Shown here one piece after another: positions 11,011-23,094 of a stretch of DNA of 64,000 nucleotides (position 1 is the first letter of the stretch; each line of letters begins with the position of its first letter). The notes beneath the pieces were generated by a model. That model did not search any database. It saw nothing but the letters and a program-made list of their open reading frames with translations, and had not been told where the DNA came from. The stretch is taken from contig JAMWET010001940.1 in NCBI GenBank assembly GCA_024036415.1, positions 696,001-760,000 of the forward strand. The letters run 5' to 3'. The DNA comes from Prochilodus magdalenae (taxonomy: Eukaryota; Chordata; Actinopteri; Characiformes; Prochilodontidae). A program made the translations under genes and the position numbers.

Positions 11011-11499
11011 GAGTGTGCATGTGGTTTTGTTTTTGGACATTTTCAGGACAAAACTGTCCTGACTCTTTAGGGAAAGGCTAAGAAAAGCAAGACTTGTCTC
11101 CCAGGTCAGGACCAAAACAGCTTTTTAAACTGACAGTAAATCCAGTTCTTTACGGTTATTGGGGTTAAAAGTAGGGTTAGGTTTAGGTTATACTTCACCA
11201 CATATAGGACATTCACATTGCTATGTGTTAATATAGTGTGTACATTTATTAATATTGTTGGTGTCAAACACAACATATATTTAAAATGGTAAAAAAAATA
11301 AAATCAGTGGAACAAAAATGATGAAACACTTTTGTTCTGACAGTAGTGAAATATGTAGAGCTAAAAAGTAAGACAACAATGCAATAACTGTCCTCCTACA
11401 ACAGTCTTGGTCAAAACTGGTCACCATCATCAAATAAAGTAAAAAGAAATTCAAAAGATATTTAAAAAATGAAAAAACAAAAAAACCCAAAAACAAAAA
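11011..11499. other. Gene-free, A-rich stretch
   Basis: It contains a short degenerate telomere-like run (AGGGTTAGGTTTAGGTTA, about 11173-11190) and an A-rich tail at 11460-11500. No gene is supported. Confidence 0.45.
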
Positions 11500-11870
11500 A
11501 ATCACCAAAAAATAGTGTCAAATTTAGACTGATATGGTCAATGTTTATTGAGCTACATTTACAGAATCAGTATGGCAGACGTCTCAGCCTTTCAGAGTTG
11601 TCTCAGGGTTGTAGAGGTTCCTAATGATGTCCTGTGATGATCCATGACATGCAGCTTGAATATTCTCACACAGTTACTGCAGATTGTTAGGTAGGGGTAG
11701 AGGTGGAGTGACTTCAGGCCTTCTGGACATGTGACACGTGGCAACAAACTGCTCATCACCGTTGTGCTCTTTGGCCGTCTCCACCAAAACAAAAGCAGGA
11801 GCATGAAATGTGAATCATTCGTATGCCTCACAATGTCAAACTTACCAACTAAGCTTCAGTGCTGTTGATT
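11500..11870 (-). mobile_element. Tc1-like family 1, deleted copy C
   Basis: It begins with ATCACCAAAAAATAGTG, the outer inverted-repeat sequence also seen inverted at the right end of copy E. It continues with the family block (TAGACTGATATGG, AATGTTTATTGAGCTAC, CAGCTTGAATATTCTCACA). The minus strand retains fragments equivalent to copy B (a W-R-R-P word, then the segment before the C-terminal block). The usual inner inverted repeat is missing at the left, and the right end is eroded. Confidence 0.7.
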
Positions 11871-12555
11871 GGTTCCTGGCTGATTGACATTCACTGCACT
11901 GTATCACCTCTTCTCAATCTATGAATCCTGTCACACACCCCATAGATGTTTATACCCCTGATAGTCCTCATGCGTCACCATCTGCAGGTGCCTAAAGTTA
12001 CTACCACCTTCATGAAATGTCAGGATGAGCAGACGAATAGAAATGTTTTTGGACAGCAACAATATGGAGTTCTAATGTGCAACCTCCAACAACAAGTCCT
12101 ATGACAGTCCTGCGGGCCCTTGGTCAAGGCTGGTCACAGTGTCACTAACACTGGTGCCTGGGACAACCACGCTCTCACGCTCAGTCAATAACCCTTGAAC
12201 ACAAAACAACAAGGAATCACTGTCCACAGATTTATCCCTGGCCTGGTTGGCGAGTGTTAAACTGTCACTAGCTGCGTTTGGTAATGTGCCCGTAGCTCCA
12301 AACGTTTTTCATTACTTCCTCAAACCGCCCTGCGCTAAAAGGTTTCTCCTGGCGTCCCTGCGTTCCTGTACTTCCTAGCCATTATACACAGAAATCTAAG
12401 ATACACATTTACACATTTTTGAATCTGAACCGTGTCTTGAATAAAGCACACTCACGTGGGAAATACGCCTGTAAATACGCAATTTAGTTTGCATTTAAAG
12501 ATTTGCATTTGAACCCGTCACTGAGAAAAGAAACTAGACAAAAAAAAGGAAGAAG
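11871..12555. other. Gene-free stretch
   Basis: No feature is supported. Part of it may belong to the transposon whose transposase remnant follows, but no inverted repeats could be paired. Confidence 0.4.
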
Positions 12556-12710
12556 AAAACTTGCTAATCTGACAATGAAGCCTCTGGTATCCTCAGGACA
12601 ATGGACTGACCATCCCAGAGGCCAGAGCTCAACGACACTGAATGCATTTAGGACTACTTGGATTATACCAACATCTACCACTGAACTTTGTGGGCACACA
12701 GGCCTGTAGA
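12556..12710 (+). pseudogene. Tc1/mariner transposase remnant
   Basis: Read in one frame with stops allowed, this segment gives DNEASGILRTMD, stop, PSQRPELNDTE and then, past another stop, DYLDYTN. The order matches the Tc1/mariner C-terminal catalytic block, where W-P-S-Q-S-P-D-L-N-P-I-E carries the third acidic residue. The conserved Trp has become a stop, Asp is replaced by Glu and Pro by Asp. In-frame stops and the absence of an upstream catalytic domain show that it is dead. It is a different lineage from family 1, which has lost this block. Confidence 0.6.
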
Positions 12711-14095
12711 TTTCTATGAGCAACTAAAGGCAAGCCACATGTAAAGAGTGGAGGTAGTAATAAAAGCAAAGGGTGGGTAGAATGTTGTGAATGAATGATA
12801 TTTAGCCGTTACTGCAATTTCAATGACTAAAAAAATGAACCGGGCGTTAGATAAAGAAGCCCGGTCTCTGACTTCTGCACGGTGCCGTATGTATGACCCC
12901 TTGTCTTGCTATAAAAACAAATGTGTGTGCAGCAGTTTATAAATGTGTGGTTTTAAGTAGGAGCTTGTGTCAGTGGGGGTTGGGGGAGTAAGTATTAGAG
13001 CATGTGTCTGTTTGCTGTGTTAGTATGAGCCTGTGTGTGAGTGTATATGTGTCTGTTAGTAAGTTTCTGGCTGTGCTGTGGGTTCTGGCCAAGTTCCAAG
13101 CGGGTCGAGGGGCCCAGCAGAGAGCAGACTGTTTCAGAGCAGTGGGGAGGAGCTCGGTTGCCCCCCTCCTTTCCTTGGGCTCTCTCTCTTTTTTTCCCCC
13201 CTTCTTTCTTTCCTACCTGGCCCTCTCTCGGCATGATCCCGCACAGTTTTCTCATTCTCCGAAAAGGAAGCTCTACAGCACTATACAAGCGCTTCCCACA
13301 CTCTTTTTCCTCCTGACTACGCACTGCGCTTCCTTCTCTGTCTTCCTCTACGGTCCCCTTCAATTTGTTTCCCGCTCTCTGATTGGCAGGTGCTGGCTCA
13401 GGGATGCTCATTGTGAGGTAATGGCTTCTAGATTGCTGTGGATGGAAGCCAGTGTTTAAGCGAAATAATCCAGGCTAATGATCACGCTTTCCCCCATTAT
13501 TTATGATGCTCCAACGTGCTACATTCGGCTCCGGTTGCCTGGGCTGGCCTGATGACCCACTGACTGAGTGGCAGCTACGCTGACTGGGCAATTCCGCAGT
13601 TTCTGCTGAGTCAAGAAGCTGAGTTTGGAAGCACTCTTTGCTGATCCAAGACCTGTTGGGCCCCAATCCTGAGAGAATTTAAGCTGACGCTGAATTTAAT
13701 GGGCAAGATGGCAGAAGAAATTATCTAAGAATAGCATATATGCCCTTCTAGGAGTGCATAAATACACACCGACTTGGGAGACAGGTCTTTTCTGTAAGTT
13801 AGTATATTCCAGAAGACCGGGAAAGGACTCAACTTGCACAGTATAGTGTTTGTTAAATTGTTGGTGCAGTCACATGATCCAGCAAACAATAATTTTGGTC
13901 AGTCCACTTCATGCATTTAAGTCAAATGTGTTACCATGCGGAGACTTGATTCCGATGGCTATGTAGGACAGGTTACAGTATGCTATAGTTTAGATGTAGT
14001 AGGTAGCTTAGCTATTGGTTGTTGAATATGTCTTGAAAAGACTGATCCATTTACACTGCTTAAAACTGTGGCTCAAATGGGTCTTAGACCACCTC
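12711..14095. other. Gene-free stretch, one possible conserved segment
   Basis: No gene seen. The segment at 13375-13510 lacks repeats and has homeobox- and CCAAT-type words (GATTGGC, TAATGATC, ATTATTTATGATG), so it could be a conserved noncoding element. This is weak and based on texture only. A short hairpin (ACCGGGC and GCCCGGT) lies at about 12839-12864. Confidence 0.3.
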
Positions 14096-14097
14096 CT

Positions 14098-15050
14098 GAA
14101 CTAGTTTGAGTGATCGGATTTGTATCTGGATTGGAACTGGTTTAAGTGATCGGATTTGTATCTGGATTTGAACTGGTTTAAGTGATCGGATTTGTATCAG
14201 GATTTGAACTGGTTTAAGTGATCGGATTTGTATCTGGATTTGAACTGGTTTAAGTGATCGGATTTGTATCTGGATTTGAACTGGTTTAAGTGATCGGATT
14301 TGTATCAGGATTTGAACTGGTTTAAGTGATCGGATTTGTATCTGGATTTGAACTGGTTTAAGTGATCGGATTTGAACTGGTTTAAGTGATCGGATTTGTA
14401 TCTGGATTTGAACTGGTTTAAGTGATCGGATTTGTATCTGGATTTGAACTGGTTTAAGTGATCGGATTTGTATCATGATTTGAACTGGTTTAAGTGATCA
14501 GATTTGTATCATGATTTGAACTGGTTTAAGTGATCGGATTTGTATCAGGATTTGAACTGGTTTAAGTGATCGGATTTGTATCTGGATTTGAACTGGTATA
14601 AGTGATCGGATTTGTATCTGGATTTGAACTGGTTTAAAGGATTGGATTTGTATCTGGATTGGAACTGGTTTAAGTGATCGGATTTGTATCTGGATTTGAA
14701 CTGGTTTAAAGGATTGGATTTGTATCTGGATTGGAACTGGTTTAAGTGATCGGATTTGTATCTGGATTTGAACTGGTTTAAGTGATCGGATTTATATCTG
14801 GATTGGGACTTATTTGAGTGATCGGGTTTGTATCAGGATTTGAACTGGTTTAAGTGATCGGATTTATATCTGGATTTGGACTTATTTGAGTGATCGGGTT
14901 TGTATCAGGATTTGAACTGGTTTAAGTGATCGGATTTATATCTGGATTTGGACTTATTTGAGTGATCGGGTTTGTATCAGGATTTCATCTGGTTTGAGAG
15001 ACTGGATTTGTATCTGGATTTGAACTGGTTTGAGTGATTGAATTTGTACC
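14098..15050. repeat. 36-bp minisatellite, about 26 units
   Basis: The unit runs close to GGATTTGAACTGGTTTAAG, then TGATCGGATTTGTATCT. One unit near 14370 lacks 12 bases. Between 14630 and 14990 variants alternate, so the period doubles to 72 bp. One dimer type carries TTTAAAGGATTGG; the other, present three times, carries GGACTTATTTGAGTGATCGGG. Because 36 is a multiple of three, the minus strand reads as an I-Q-I-R-S-L-K-P-V-Q repeat, which explains the open frame at 14084-14476. Confidence 0.96.
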
Positions 15051-15160
15051 TCTGTTTTAAATGCTGCTTGGTTGCATTGACATGCATATTTTTATGTGGC
15101 CTGGTCTATGTCTATCCAGATATAATCCTGATACTCAAAACGAATGTTACCAGATGTACA
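15051..15160. mobile_element. Transposon-like flank of the 36-bp array
   Basis: The right flank (TTGGTTGCATT, then TCCAGATATAATCCTGATACTC) matches the segment at 23205-23275 (TTGGTTGCATTTACA, then TCCAGGTATAATCCGGATACTC). The shared text indicates a dispersed element around or beside the array. Ends and class are unknown. Confidence 0.45.
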
Positions 15161-15429
15161 TGGGGGTCACTGTATTTTAACATATTTAAAAACATTCAAG
15201 GCATACCACAATCAGCCCCAATCAGCAGTAACACATGGCTGTTCTCACCTACCACAGTTCTCTCTGCTTTAAGTAAATTAACATGTGTGCATGGCGCAGT
15301 GTATGCCTGCTGGCACTATTGGCATTTGCAATGCAACGAAGCATCATAGCACCAACTAGACTGTGCCACACTGAGACAGTGCTGACATTGTAAGTAGTAA
15401 ATTATGTCCAGTACCAATTAGGAGTATAT

Positions 15430-15660
15430 TGGAGCCTCAAGGCCTCAGTTGCTGAGCCATATGATCAATTCAGTGAACTCTCCCCACCATTACATGCAAC
15501 GCTTCTGAATGTAATTGAGACTCGTGCGATATCTGCTCCACTACTAGACTCCAAATTAGATTCCCCCACTAAAGTCAGCCAGTCTTGTGACGATAAAACA
15601 GAAATTCGCTCTAGTAGCTTATTGGCTCAAGGCAGGCTGATTTCTGTTATTTATATACTA
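15430..15660. mobile_element. Diverged dispersed-repeat fragment
   Basis: The block ATTAGATTCCCCCACTAAAGTCAGCCAGTC is closely similar to ATTAGATCTCCCACCAAAG and following bases at about 61352-61385. The two segments are therefore copies of one dispersed repeat. The rest of this copy is too diverged to bound. Confidence 0.4.
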
Positions 15661-15673
15661 ATATAACCTACAG

Positions 15674-15784
<111 letters not shown>

Positions 15785-17745
15785 TCTGTGTTGTAATAGC
15801 AGGAGTAGGCTACATAAAGCATGTGACTTGGTTACAGCAATGGAATTAACCTGTGGGACAATTCAGTTTTATGTTAAAACTGCACAGGGAACAAGATGTT
15901 TATTGAAGACAAGGCAGTGAAACTTGCTGTGTAGATGGTGGTTACATCTTTGGACAAATGGATCATAGAGACTTTTGTTATCACAGATGCAGATGACTAG
16001 ATGAGAAGTACCCATACCTGTAGCCTCCCGTTAAAAAAACACAGGTTGCTAAAGGCTTCTTGGCCTGGACGTACAGTTCCAGTAACCGATTTAGAACCTT
16101 TGCATAGTGTAGGCAGACTTTAAAAGGATTGTTCTTCTTCACACGTCTCATTACAATGCTGAAACCATCCTTTGAAATGCTCCTCAGGGAACAAAAGGTG
16201 GCAGGGATGCTCAGTCCTGGTTCTGGAGAGCTCTGATCCAACACACCTGGCTTTGGGTGTCTCTGAAGACCTTCAGTACCTGGATCAGGTGTGTTAGATT
16301 AGGGTTGGAGTTTAACTCTGCAGGGGGGGTAGAGCAGGATTGAGCACCTCTGTTCTATGGGATCGCTTACGATAAATGCTTTTTGGCAACTTTGTGTACC
16401 ACTAAGCAGACTCACAGTCCTTGGAGAGCAACCTGTCAAATGGAAGTGGTTGCTAGTTTGCAGATGTTCAGTGTCTTATTTTACATTCAGAGTAGCCAGT
16501 CACCTTTATGTCAACGTTAGCATACATTCATATTATTAGCATGATATTTTTTCCTATTCATTTCAGTTGTCAGAATGAAGCGAAAGGAAAATGTGTTCAG
16601 CTATCCAGAAATCTCCCATCCGCCTTGACTGTTCGCCACACACCACAGTGGCTGCCTTAGCTACTAGAAGAACCACAAAATACTGGCAAACTGTTATAGT
16701 AAAGAATGACTGAGCTTTTAAGGAATGACTCCAAAGGGTGCTGGCTGGGGTTGTGGAGTTCTAGATGCCCCCACAGGAATTCTTCAGACTGAAAATGCTA
16801 ACATGTTCATGCTAATGCTATGAGGTCAAGCTAGTTGAGCGGAGTTGCTGGGTTGGTGTTAGCACTTTTGAATACAGTAGTGCCTAATAGGGAAAAACGT
16901 CTCCTGAACATGTCCTCAGTGCTTTTTCCGATTGTGTGTACAAGCTCCAATAATTTAAGAATTCCAAAAAGTACAACAACGTCTGTGACTAATGCGTATT
17001 TTGCCAACTGCATGCCCAAGGCATAGTCGATAGCCAAGTTTCTTCCGAGTCCTGATGGCCCTTAGGTTGGCCTTCAGATGACATTACAATACTGAGTGAA
17101 TGTTCCTGACTTGAAAGGTAGAAGATGAAGGTAGAGGAGGTTGCTAAGCTTTCCTTTCAGAGCCACAAAAAGGTTTCCATACAGGCTCACACTGAAGAAC
17201 CAAAAAATTGTCATATTTGTAGCTTTTCCTTTCAGAATCTTTGCTTAATCTACTAGTTAATGAGTTGCACCTGAGGCTGATAGGAAAGGCTGGAACACAT
17301 CCTGGGTTGTGCACGGTGCACACCGAGAGAAGAGAACCAGTTGGGGTTGAGATAGAAGCATATAAAGTGGACAGATTACCCCTAAGGCTTTCCCAAGTGA
17401 GGCAGTCTTGGCTGTCTTAGCAGTTCTAGATCTTGGCTCCACAGTGCCTTTCATAAGACCTACAGCAACAAGTCAGTGAAAAAATTTGCCTTATCTCAAC
17501 TGTCAATCAACCAAGACATGCTTGGGGTCTGAGTTCACATCTTTAGTTTTGCTTTGGACCTATGAGGCTAATGTAGCTAACAAGCACAGCTGAGGATAGC
17601 AATGCTGACATTTTGTATTGTTTACTGGATTGTTATTGTATTGAGTCAGAAGCCACAAAAAGAAGTCTGTTTGAAAACTGGTATAATTTGAGGCTATTGT
17701 CCAGCGATATAGACATGTGATTTCTTCTACATGAGCTTGGATTAT
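15785..17745. other. Gene-free stretch with one small repeat
   Basis: No gene or exon is supported. Open frames on both strands are short and lack family motifs. It contains the interspersed repeat listed at 16205-16345. Confidence 0.45.
16205..16345. mobile_element. Small fish-type interspersed repeat
   Basis: The text CTGGTTCTGGAGAGCTCTGATCC, ACACACCTGG, CAGGTGTGTTAGATTAGGGTTGGAG and ACTCTGCAGG follows, in order, a small palindromic repeat that I recall as common in otophysan fish genomes. Internal inverted words (ACACACCTG and CAGGTGTGT) are visible. The class is unproven. Confidence 0.5.
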
Positions 17746-17748
17746 ATA

Positions 17749-18090
17749 CACTCATCGTCAATCAAATAGTTCAGCACAAATAGTTGCACCCAGAAGGAAT
17801 CAACCAACAGGAATATAAGTGGGTGGGTGTGTCTGACATTATTAGACATGCGAAAGTTTCACATTTGACTTTGCATGTGATGTAAGCAAGACTGCCTTTA
17901 AACACCACATCAGCGTCGTCGTCTTATCAAACATGGCCAGACGCCATACTGAGAGACAGCTTCTGTATGTGTAGCTCAATAAATATTGCCTGAATCAGTC
18001 TACATTTATCATCATTTATTGTTCCTTTATCTTTCTTCCCACTAGCAATTCCTTCTGGGTGCAACTGTTTATAGTGCAACTTTTGGCGAT
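17749..18090 (+). mobile_element. Tc1-like family 1, short MITE-type copy D
   Basis: This 342-bp copy has TA on both sides. The left end (CACTCATCGTCA, then TAGTTGCACCCAGAAGGAAT) and the right end (ATTCCTTCTGGGTGCAACT, then CTTTTGGCGAT) are inverted repeats. The interior keeps the family 5' segment (AGACATGCGAAAG...) and the 3' segment (AATAAATATTGCCTGAATCAG), with essentially all of the transposase removed. It is a non-autonomous derivative. Confidence 0.85.
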
Positions 18091-18094
18091 TAAT

Positions 18095-19570
18095 AGCTTA
18101 TTTGACGATTTGATGACTAAAGAAAACGTCTGGTACCAAAAAGTTGATTATTACTATAAACTAATAACTAATTGGTACTAAGTGATTTACAATGATGATA
18201 AAAGTGCTTAGTGCCAGTCTAAAAAAGCACTACCATGGAACTGCCAAGTAAAAATAGAAAAGAACAGTCTGCATACAACTAAATAAATCAAAACACTTGT
18301 AGCCATTGTCTGTTCATTGTTTTTATGTTTCCTTTTTTTATGTTGAATATGTAGCCAGTGATTTCTGGCTAACTATCACAACACCAGCTTCGATTTAGGT
18401 GTTTTGGCAGCAGCCTCATGGACCGTTGGCTATAGGGGTCAGCTTCATGTCCGTAGTTAAAACCAGGGAGATGATTAGAGCTAAGTAAACTTAAGGCATG
18501 TAGAGCATTTCCTGTTTTGAGCTCAAGTTGTGTTTTTTTCCACTTTGTGCGTTCTGTGTGGTTTCACCAACACCTGCCTAAGAGGAGGTGTGAGTACAGT
18601 ATATAGTAGATACTGCACTCAGCATAAAACAATGAATTTGTGTTGTGCAGCACATTCTGATTTACCAGTGCATGCCTTGTTGCTAATTTGTTTCTATAGT
18701 TGAAGGACCGAAAAGTGTCCTTTCGAGCGATTCCATAGAATACCCACTTTTGATTTCCTAAAGAATAGTTCTTTAATTAAATCAGAGTCTACTTGTCACA
18801 TATATAGTCAGAACTATAACAAGCAGTGAAATGCTTTGACAGCTGCCCGCTCACATTAAACAATATGAAGATCTAAAGGTAGAATATCTCAAAGAAAGTA
18901 GAACTTTATTTTAAAAGTAATAGAAGGAGCCTCTTGAAATTAACCATCCCATAATGCAAAGGTTCTTCCAGGATTTTCACCAGAACTGTACACCCTAGCC
19001 ATGAGCCATTTAGGAACCTTTATGATTACGTTGTCCTATTTCCAGATGTTCTACATAAATAGGATCCTCAGTTTTCCACTCCAGTGGCTAGGCTTCATCT
19101 GTTTCTGGAAAACTGGCCTTTTGTGTTTCTGGCACTAAAAGACAGATGACAGAAGGGACACCTGCATCTTTAATGTGGTATAGGGGTAGTATGCAAGTGG
19201 ATTTCGTGCCAAGGATCCACCACCATAGCCAGACAAAAACCCAGCTGGATGCGTGACATCTGCAGACCCCCCTATCAACAAAGCCAGGGTGGTCGAATCC
19301 TAACCCACTGCTGAAGGACTTAGGACATCCATTCCTGAGCCAGGGGGGAGGTTGCAAGATAACATCTCATGGCTTGGGAACAGGGCTTCGTGGTTGGTGT
19401 AAGACCACTGAGGAGGTTTTGGAATGCTACATGATGTTTAGGATGTCTGCCGCAAGCCAATTCACACATTGACTATTGAATTACGGCCCTAATGTTAACA
19501 AAACGCTTCTTTGAGGAATAGGAATAAAGAGGGCATTTAAGAGACAAAGTCTATAGGTATAGCCATATAC
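18095..19570. other. Gene-free stretch
   Basis: No gene seen. The segment 18784-18845 (CTACTTGTCACATATATAGTC, then GCAGTGAAATGCTTT) resembles a dispersed fish repeat, but only a fragment is present. Confidence 0.4.
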
Positions 19571-19576
19571 TATATA

Positions 19577-20098
19577 CAGGGGTTGGACAATGAAACTGAA
19601 ACACCTGGTTTTAGACCACAATCATTTATTAGTATGGTGTAGGGCCTCCTTTTGCAGCCAATACAGCGTCAGTTGGTCTTGGGAATGACATATACTGCGT
19701 CCTGCACAGTGGCCAGAGGGATTTTAAGCCATTCTTCTTGCAGGATAGTGACCAGGTCACTACGTGATGCTGGTGGAGGTTCGTCCTTCTTGGTGGTATG
19801 CTGACATTACCCTGGATACCGTGGCTCTTGATACATCACAAAGACTTGCTGTCTTGGTCACAGATGCGCCAGCAAGACGTGCACCAACAGTGTGTCCTCT
19901 TTTGAACTCTGGTATGTCACCCATAATGTTGTGTGCATTGCAGTATTTTGAGCAGAACTGTGCTCTTACCTGCTAACTGAACCTTCACACTCTGCTCTTA
20001 CTGGTGCAATGTGCAATTAATGAAGATTGGCCACCAGGCTGGTCCAATTTAACCATGAGACCTCCCACACTAAAATGACCATCATTGTCCAACCCCTG
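19577..20098. mobile_element. Tc1-like family 2, non-autonomous copy
   Basis: Left end CAGGGGTTGGACAATGA is preceded by TA, and right end TCATTGTCCAACCCCTG is its inverse. The base pair after the right end is AA, consistent with a mutated TA duplication. The interior, 522 bp in all, carries only a short chance frame (19764-19976). The ends match a Tc1-type element widespread in fish, from my general knowledge. It has no working transposase. Confidence 0.85.
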
Positions 20099-20099
20099 A

Positions 20100-21075
20100 A
20101 TGTGTCATTTCTTCTATATACAGGTGTATATAAGATGGCATATGCAAGATGTCTCATGTTTGTACAGCTCTTATGAAATTTTCAGGTGGGACTTGGGTAG
20201 TATTTGAAAGATTAGATCAAAAAATCAGATTTGCACAATTATCCATTTACCCTAATGTAGCTGACCAGCCATTTACATTATTATCTATGGCAGTTGTTTA
20301 GGCTGATATCAGTAACCTTCCACAGTTGTGAGCCTTTACAATCATATATGTTCCTTGCAACAAACAGAATATGAATTTAGTGCACTGGGTTCAGGAAAGT
20401 CCATGTTAATACCACATTTACTGAGACACTAAAGCAATAAAGGCTTTGCCTTCTGAAAGTGCAGCGAGTGATACTTGTTTATTTGAGCTTTAAGTCATCA
20501 GCTGGGAGCTATTAATTATTGAGAGCTAAGAAGAAAGATAGCTAATCAAGTATTGTACATGAATATACTACACTGAGAAAAAAGATGGTTACAGTTATTT
20601 CTATGCCACTTAATCTACTCTTATAATGTTATGACTTGCTTTGGAGCTGTCTGGCTAATGTTGTGGTGATATCCCACCACTTGGCACACACAATGTCCTA
20701 CAGCATTATTAAGTTGTTAAGTAAGATATAGGCCATTATTATTTAGTTATTATTTTGTTTTGGACATTACACGACCTATCGCTATCTATAAACATGGACG
20801 AAGGTGGTTTACTAGGGGAAAATTACAGCGGAAGCCACACTATTGCTTTAAGTGTGCCGTGCCTGAGTAATGCACACGATTCCTCCTTTGAAAGAGCGTG
20901 CTGAGTATTTATTGAACTGTGTGTGTGTATGTGTGTACTGGAGGAAGAGAGAAATGTTTTCTATTACAGTGACAGAATATCCAGTAGAGTGGAGAGAAAG
21001 AGCGAGGGAGAAGCGTACAGAGAGCGCGAGGGAGAGAGACAGAGAGTGGGAGAAAAGACGGAGGGAACAACTGAG
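20100..21075. other. Gene-free stretch
   Basis: No gene is supported. A purine-rich GAGA patch runs from about 20940 to 21070. Confidence 0.45.
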
Positions 21076-21079
21076 CTAT

Positions 21080-21660
21080 GCATGCTGCCAGAATTGTAGG
21101 AAATTAATTAAAAGGAAGAGTGCAGTCCCAGCAGAGGGAGTTTGTTTTGCTGTGACGTTTGTGCCGAGTTCGAAAGATCTTGTGTCCTGTCGAGGCGGAT
21201 ATAACCGTGGCCAAAAACACCCCGGCCAGTCCCCCTCCGCCGAAACTTTAGCCAAGAGCAGAAACACTTGGTTTAAAACCGTTTCCCAACTGCGAGAGGT
21301 ACTGAAATGAAGCAGCCAGCTAGTAACAGATGCATGCTTCATATTAATATTTAATATGTTCAATTGCCAGCCAGCCGCTATTCACACACTCAGGTTAAGT
21401 GAATGTATGATTTAACTGTGTAAACAGCAATTACACCATAATTCATATCGATTCCTGTTTTTTTGTTTTGTCTTTTATTTGTTTCATTGCCTCAACGTGT
21501 TGAATAAATTATGGGGGCCTGTTTAAATTGATTGTTATTAGGAGGACTGCTGATGACAAGCTAATTGATGTCTTTTCAATTCATCAGTGCATTTCATTCA
21601 GATGACGAGATGGTAATTGATATCTGACCCGGGTGCTGAGACAGGATGAGTGGCTGAGCA
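21080..21660. promoter_or_regulatory. Candidate conserved regulatory block
   Basis: It is free of simple repeats and dense in homeodomain-type AT words: GGAAATTAATTAAAAGG near 21100, then CACCATAATTCATATCGAT, GACAAGCTAATTGATGTC, CAATTCATCAGTGC and GGTAATTGATATC up to about 21630. A CpG-bearing patch lies at 21165-21250. The texture is that of vertebrate conserved noncoding DNA near developmental genes. This is inference from composition, not from alignment. Confidence 0.35.
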
Positions 21661-21873
21661 CTTAAAAAAGGAAAGGAGAAAAGAGCGGAAGCGACGAAAA
21701 GAGGGAAGCTAGAGAACTGTGCCATGGGGATCAGATCACATAGGGTTTATTAAATCCTACAACATGGACAAAAAGTGTGGATACAATAGAGTGTCAGTGA
21801 TTTCACCTTTTTTGTATCGCTCTAATTCAAATAGCTCATGGATTTTGCTTACAGTAGAGGCTCTCAGTGGGAA

Positions 21874-22192
21874 CTGTAGGACTGGCCTGCTGTAGGACCG
21901 GCCTGCTGTAGGACCGGGCTGCTGTAGGACTGGGCTTCTGTAGGACTGGGCTGCTCTAGGACTGGCCTGCTGTAGGACTGGGCTTCTGTAGGACTGGGCT
22001 GCTCTAGGACTGGGCTGCTCTAGGACTGGCCTGCTGTAGGACTGGCCTGCTGTAGGACTGGGCTTCTGTAGGACTGGGCTGCTCTAGGACTGGGCTGCTG
22101 TAGGACTGGCCTGCTGTAGGACTGGCCTGCTGTAGGACTGGGCTGCTTTAGGACTGGCCTGCTGTAGGACTGGGCTGCTCTAGGACTGGGCA
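21874..22192. repeat. 16-bp minisatellite, about 20 units
   Basis: Tandem units are close to CTGCTGTAGGACTGGC, with CTCTAGG, TTCTGTAGG and GGGC variants. The first units carry GGACCG instead of GGACTG. Confidence 0.95.
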
Positions 22193-22194
22193 GC

Positions 22195-23010
22195 TGTGCT
22201 GTCTTTTGCTGTAGTCAAAGTCTTTTTGCCTATCCATTAGTATACCAGTGTGCTTCTGACCCCAGGCCTTATGCCTCATTTGCTGCAAGCTCTCGGACCC
22301 AAGTGCTGGCCAGCAGGAGTGAGAATACAGCAGTCTCGCTGGTCGTGAATCGAGACGCGTCTCTTCTCACTTGCGCTACCCGAATGTCACCACTCGCTGG
22401 GGTGTGAAACATGAAAAACATGGAACTTATGTCCTGAAGTGGCCCGGTGCACGCTAGGCCTGATGCTTGTAAGTTAACTGATCTTTGATTTTCCTGATCT
22501 GGATCTACACACTCATCACTGAAATCCCTATCAAACCTCTGTGACCTGTATGCTTATACACAGTAACGCCCCAGTCTTGTGCTTTGTACCCCCAATCCTC
22601 ATCTGAGTCCAGTTCAGCACTGATATTACCGAGCCGATATTATAGCCGCACATTATACAGTTTACAGTTCAACCAGTCCAGCTCGGGTAAAATGTGCCGC
22701 CTCCAGTTACGTCTACAGCCTGCAGTCAAATCTTGTCTTGTTTACTATGTGCACGGTGCTTGTCTTTAAACTCTGAACTGATTTTTTGGTACTACTTTTG
22801 TTTTCCAGTCAACCAGAAATCTGATCTTTTTGTGCCTTGCTGGCTCACGTTATCATCTAACATCAAGCAAAATGCAAAGCTAGAGTCCCTCTTTCCATTC
22901 ACTTAGCCTTTGAGCACCATTTTATGGTGTCTTGAAAACACTGCTTTCATATTTCAAGTTTGTATAACATGCTGTTATTGTTACTGCTAAGTATGTAATA
23001 GCCACAGGTT
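22195..23010. other. Gene-free stretch
   Basis: No feature is supported. Confidence 0.45.
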
Positions 23011-23012
23011 AC

Positions 23013-23090
23013 GTGGGCGCATGAGCTAATGATTAGCGTTAGAGAACGTGCCTCTAGCCTGGAAGTTGTGGATACATGCCATGTCTACGA
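23013..23090 (+). repeat. tRNA-derived SINE-like fragment
   Basis: The order CATGAGCTAATGATTAGCG, then GTGCCTCTAGCCTGGAAG, then TTGTGGATACATGCC mimics a tRNA-derived SINE head: degenerate box A, anticodon-side spacer, degenerate box B. An A-rich run follows. Box B is poor compared with GGTTCGAATCC, so it is a decayed fragment and not a tRNA gene. Confidence 0.35.
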
Positions 23091-23094
23091 CAGT

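Noticed and set aside
11165..11195. Interstitial telomere repeat
   Set aside because: Only two or three degenerate TTAGGG-like units, too short to distinguish from chance.
14084..14476. 130-codon minus-strand repeat protein
   Set aside because: The 36-bp minisatellite keeps any stop-free frame open. The protein is a direct image of the DNA repeat.
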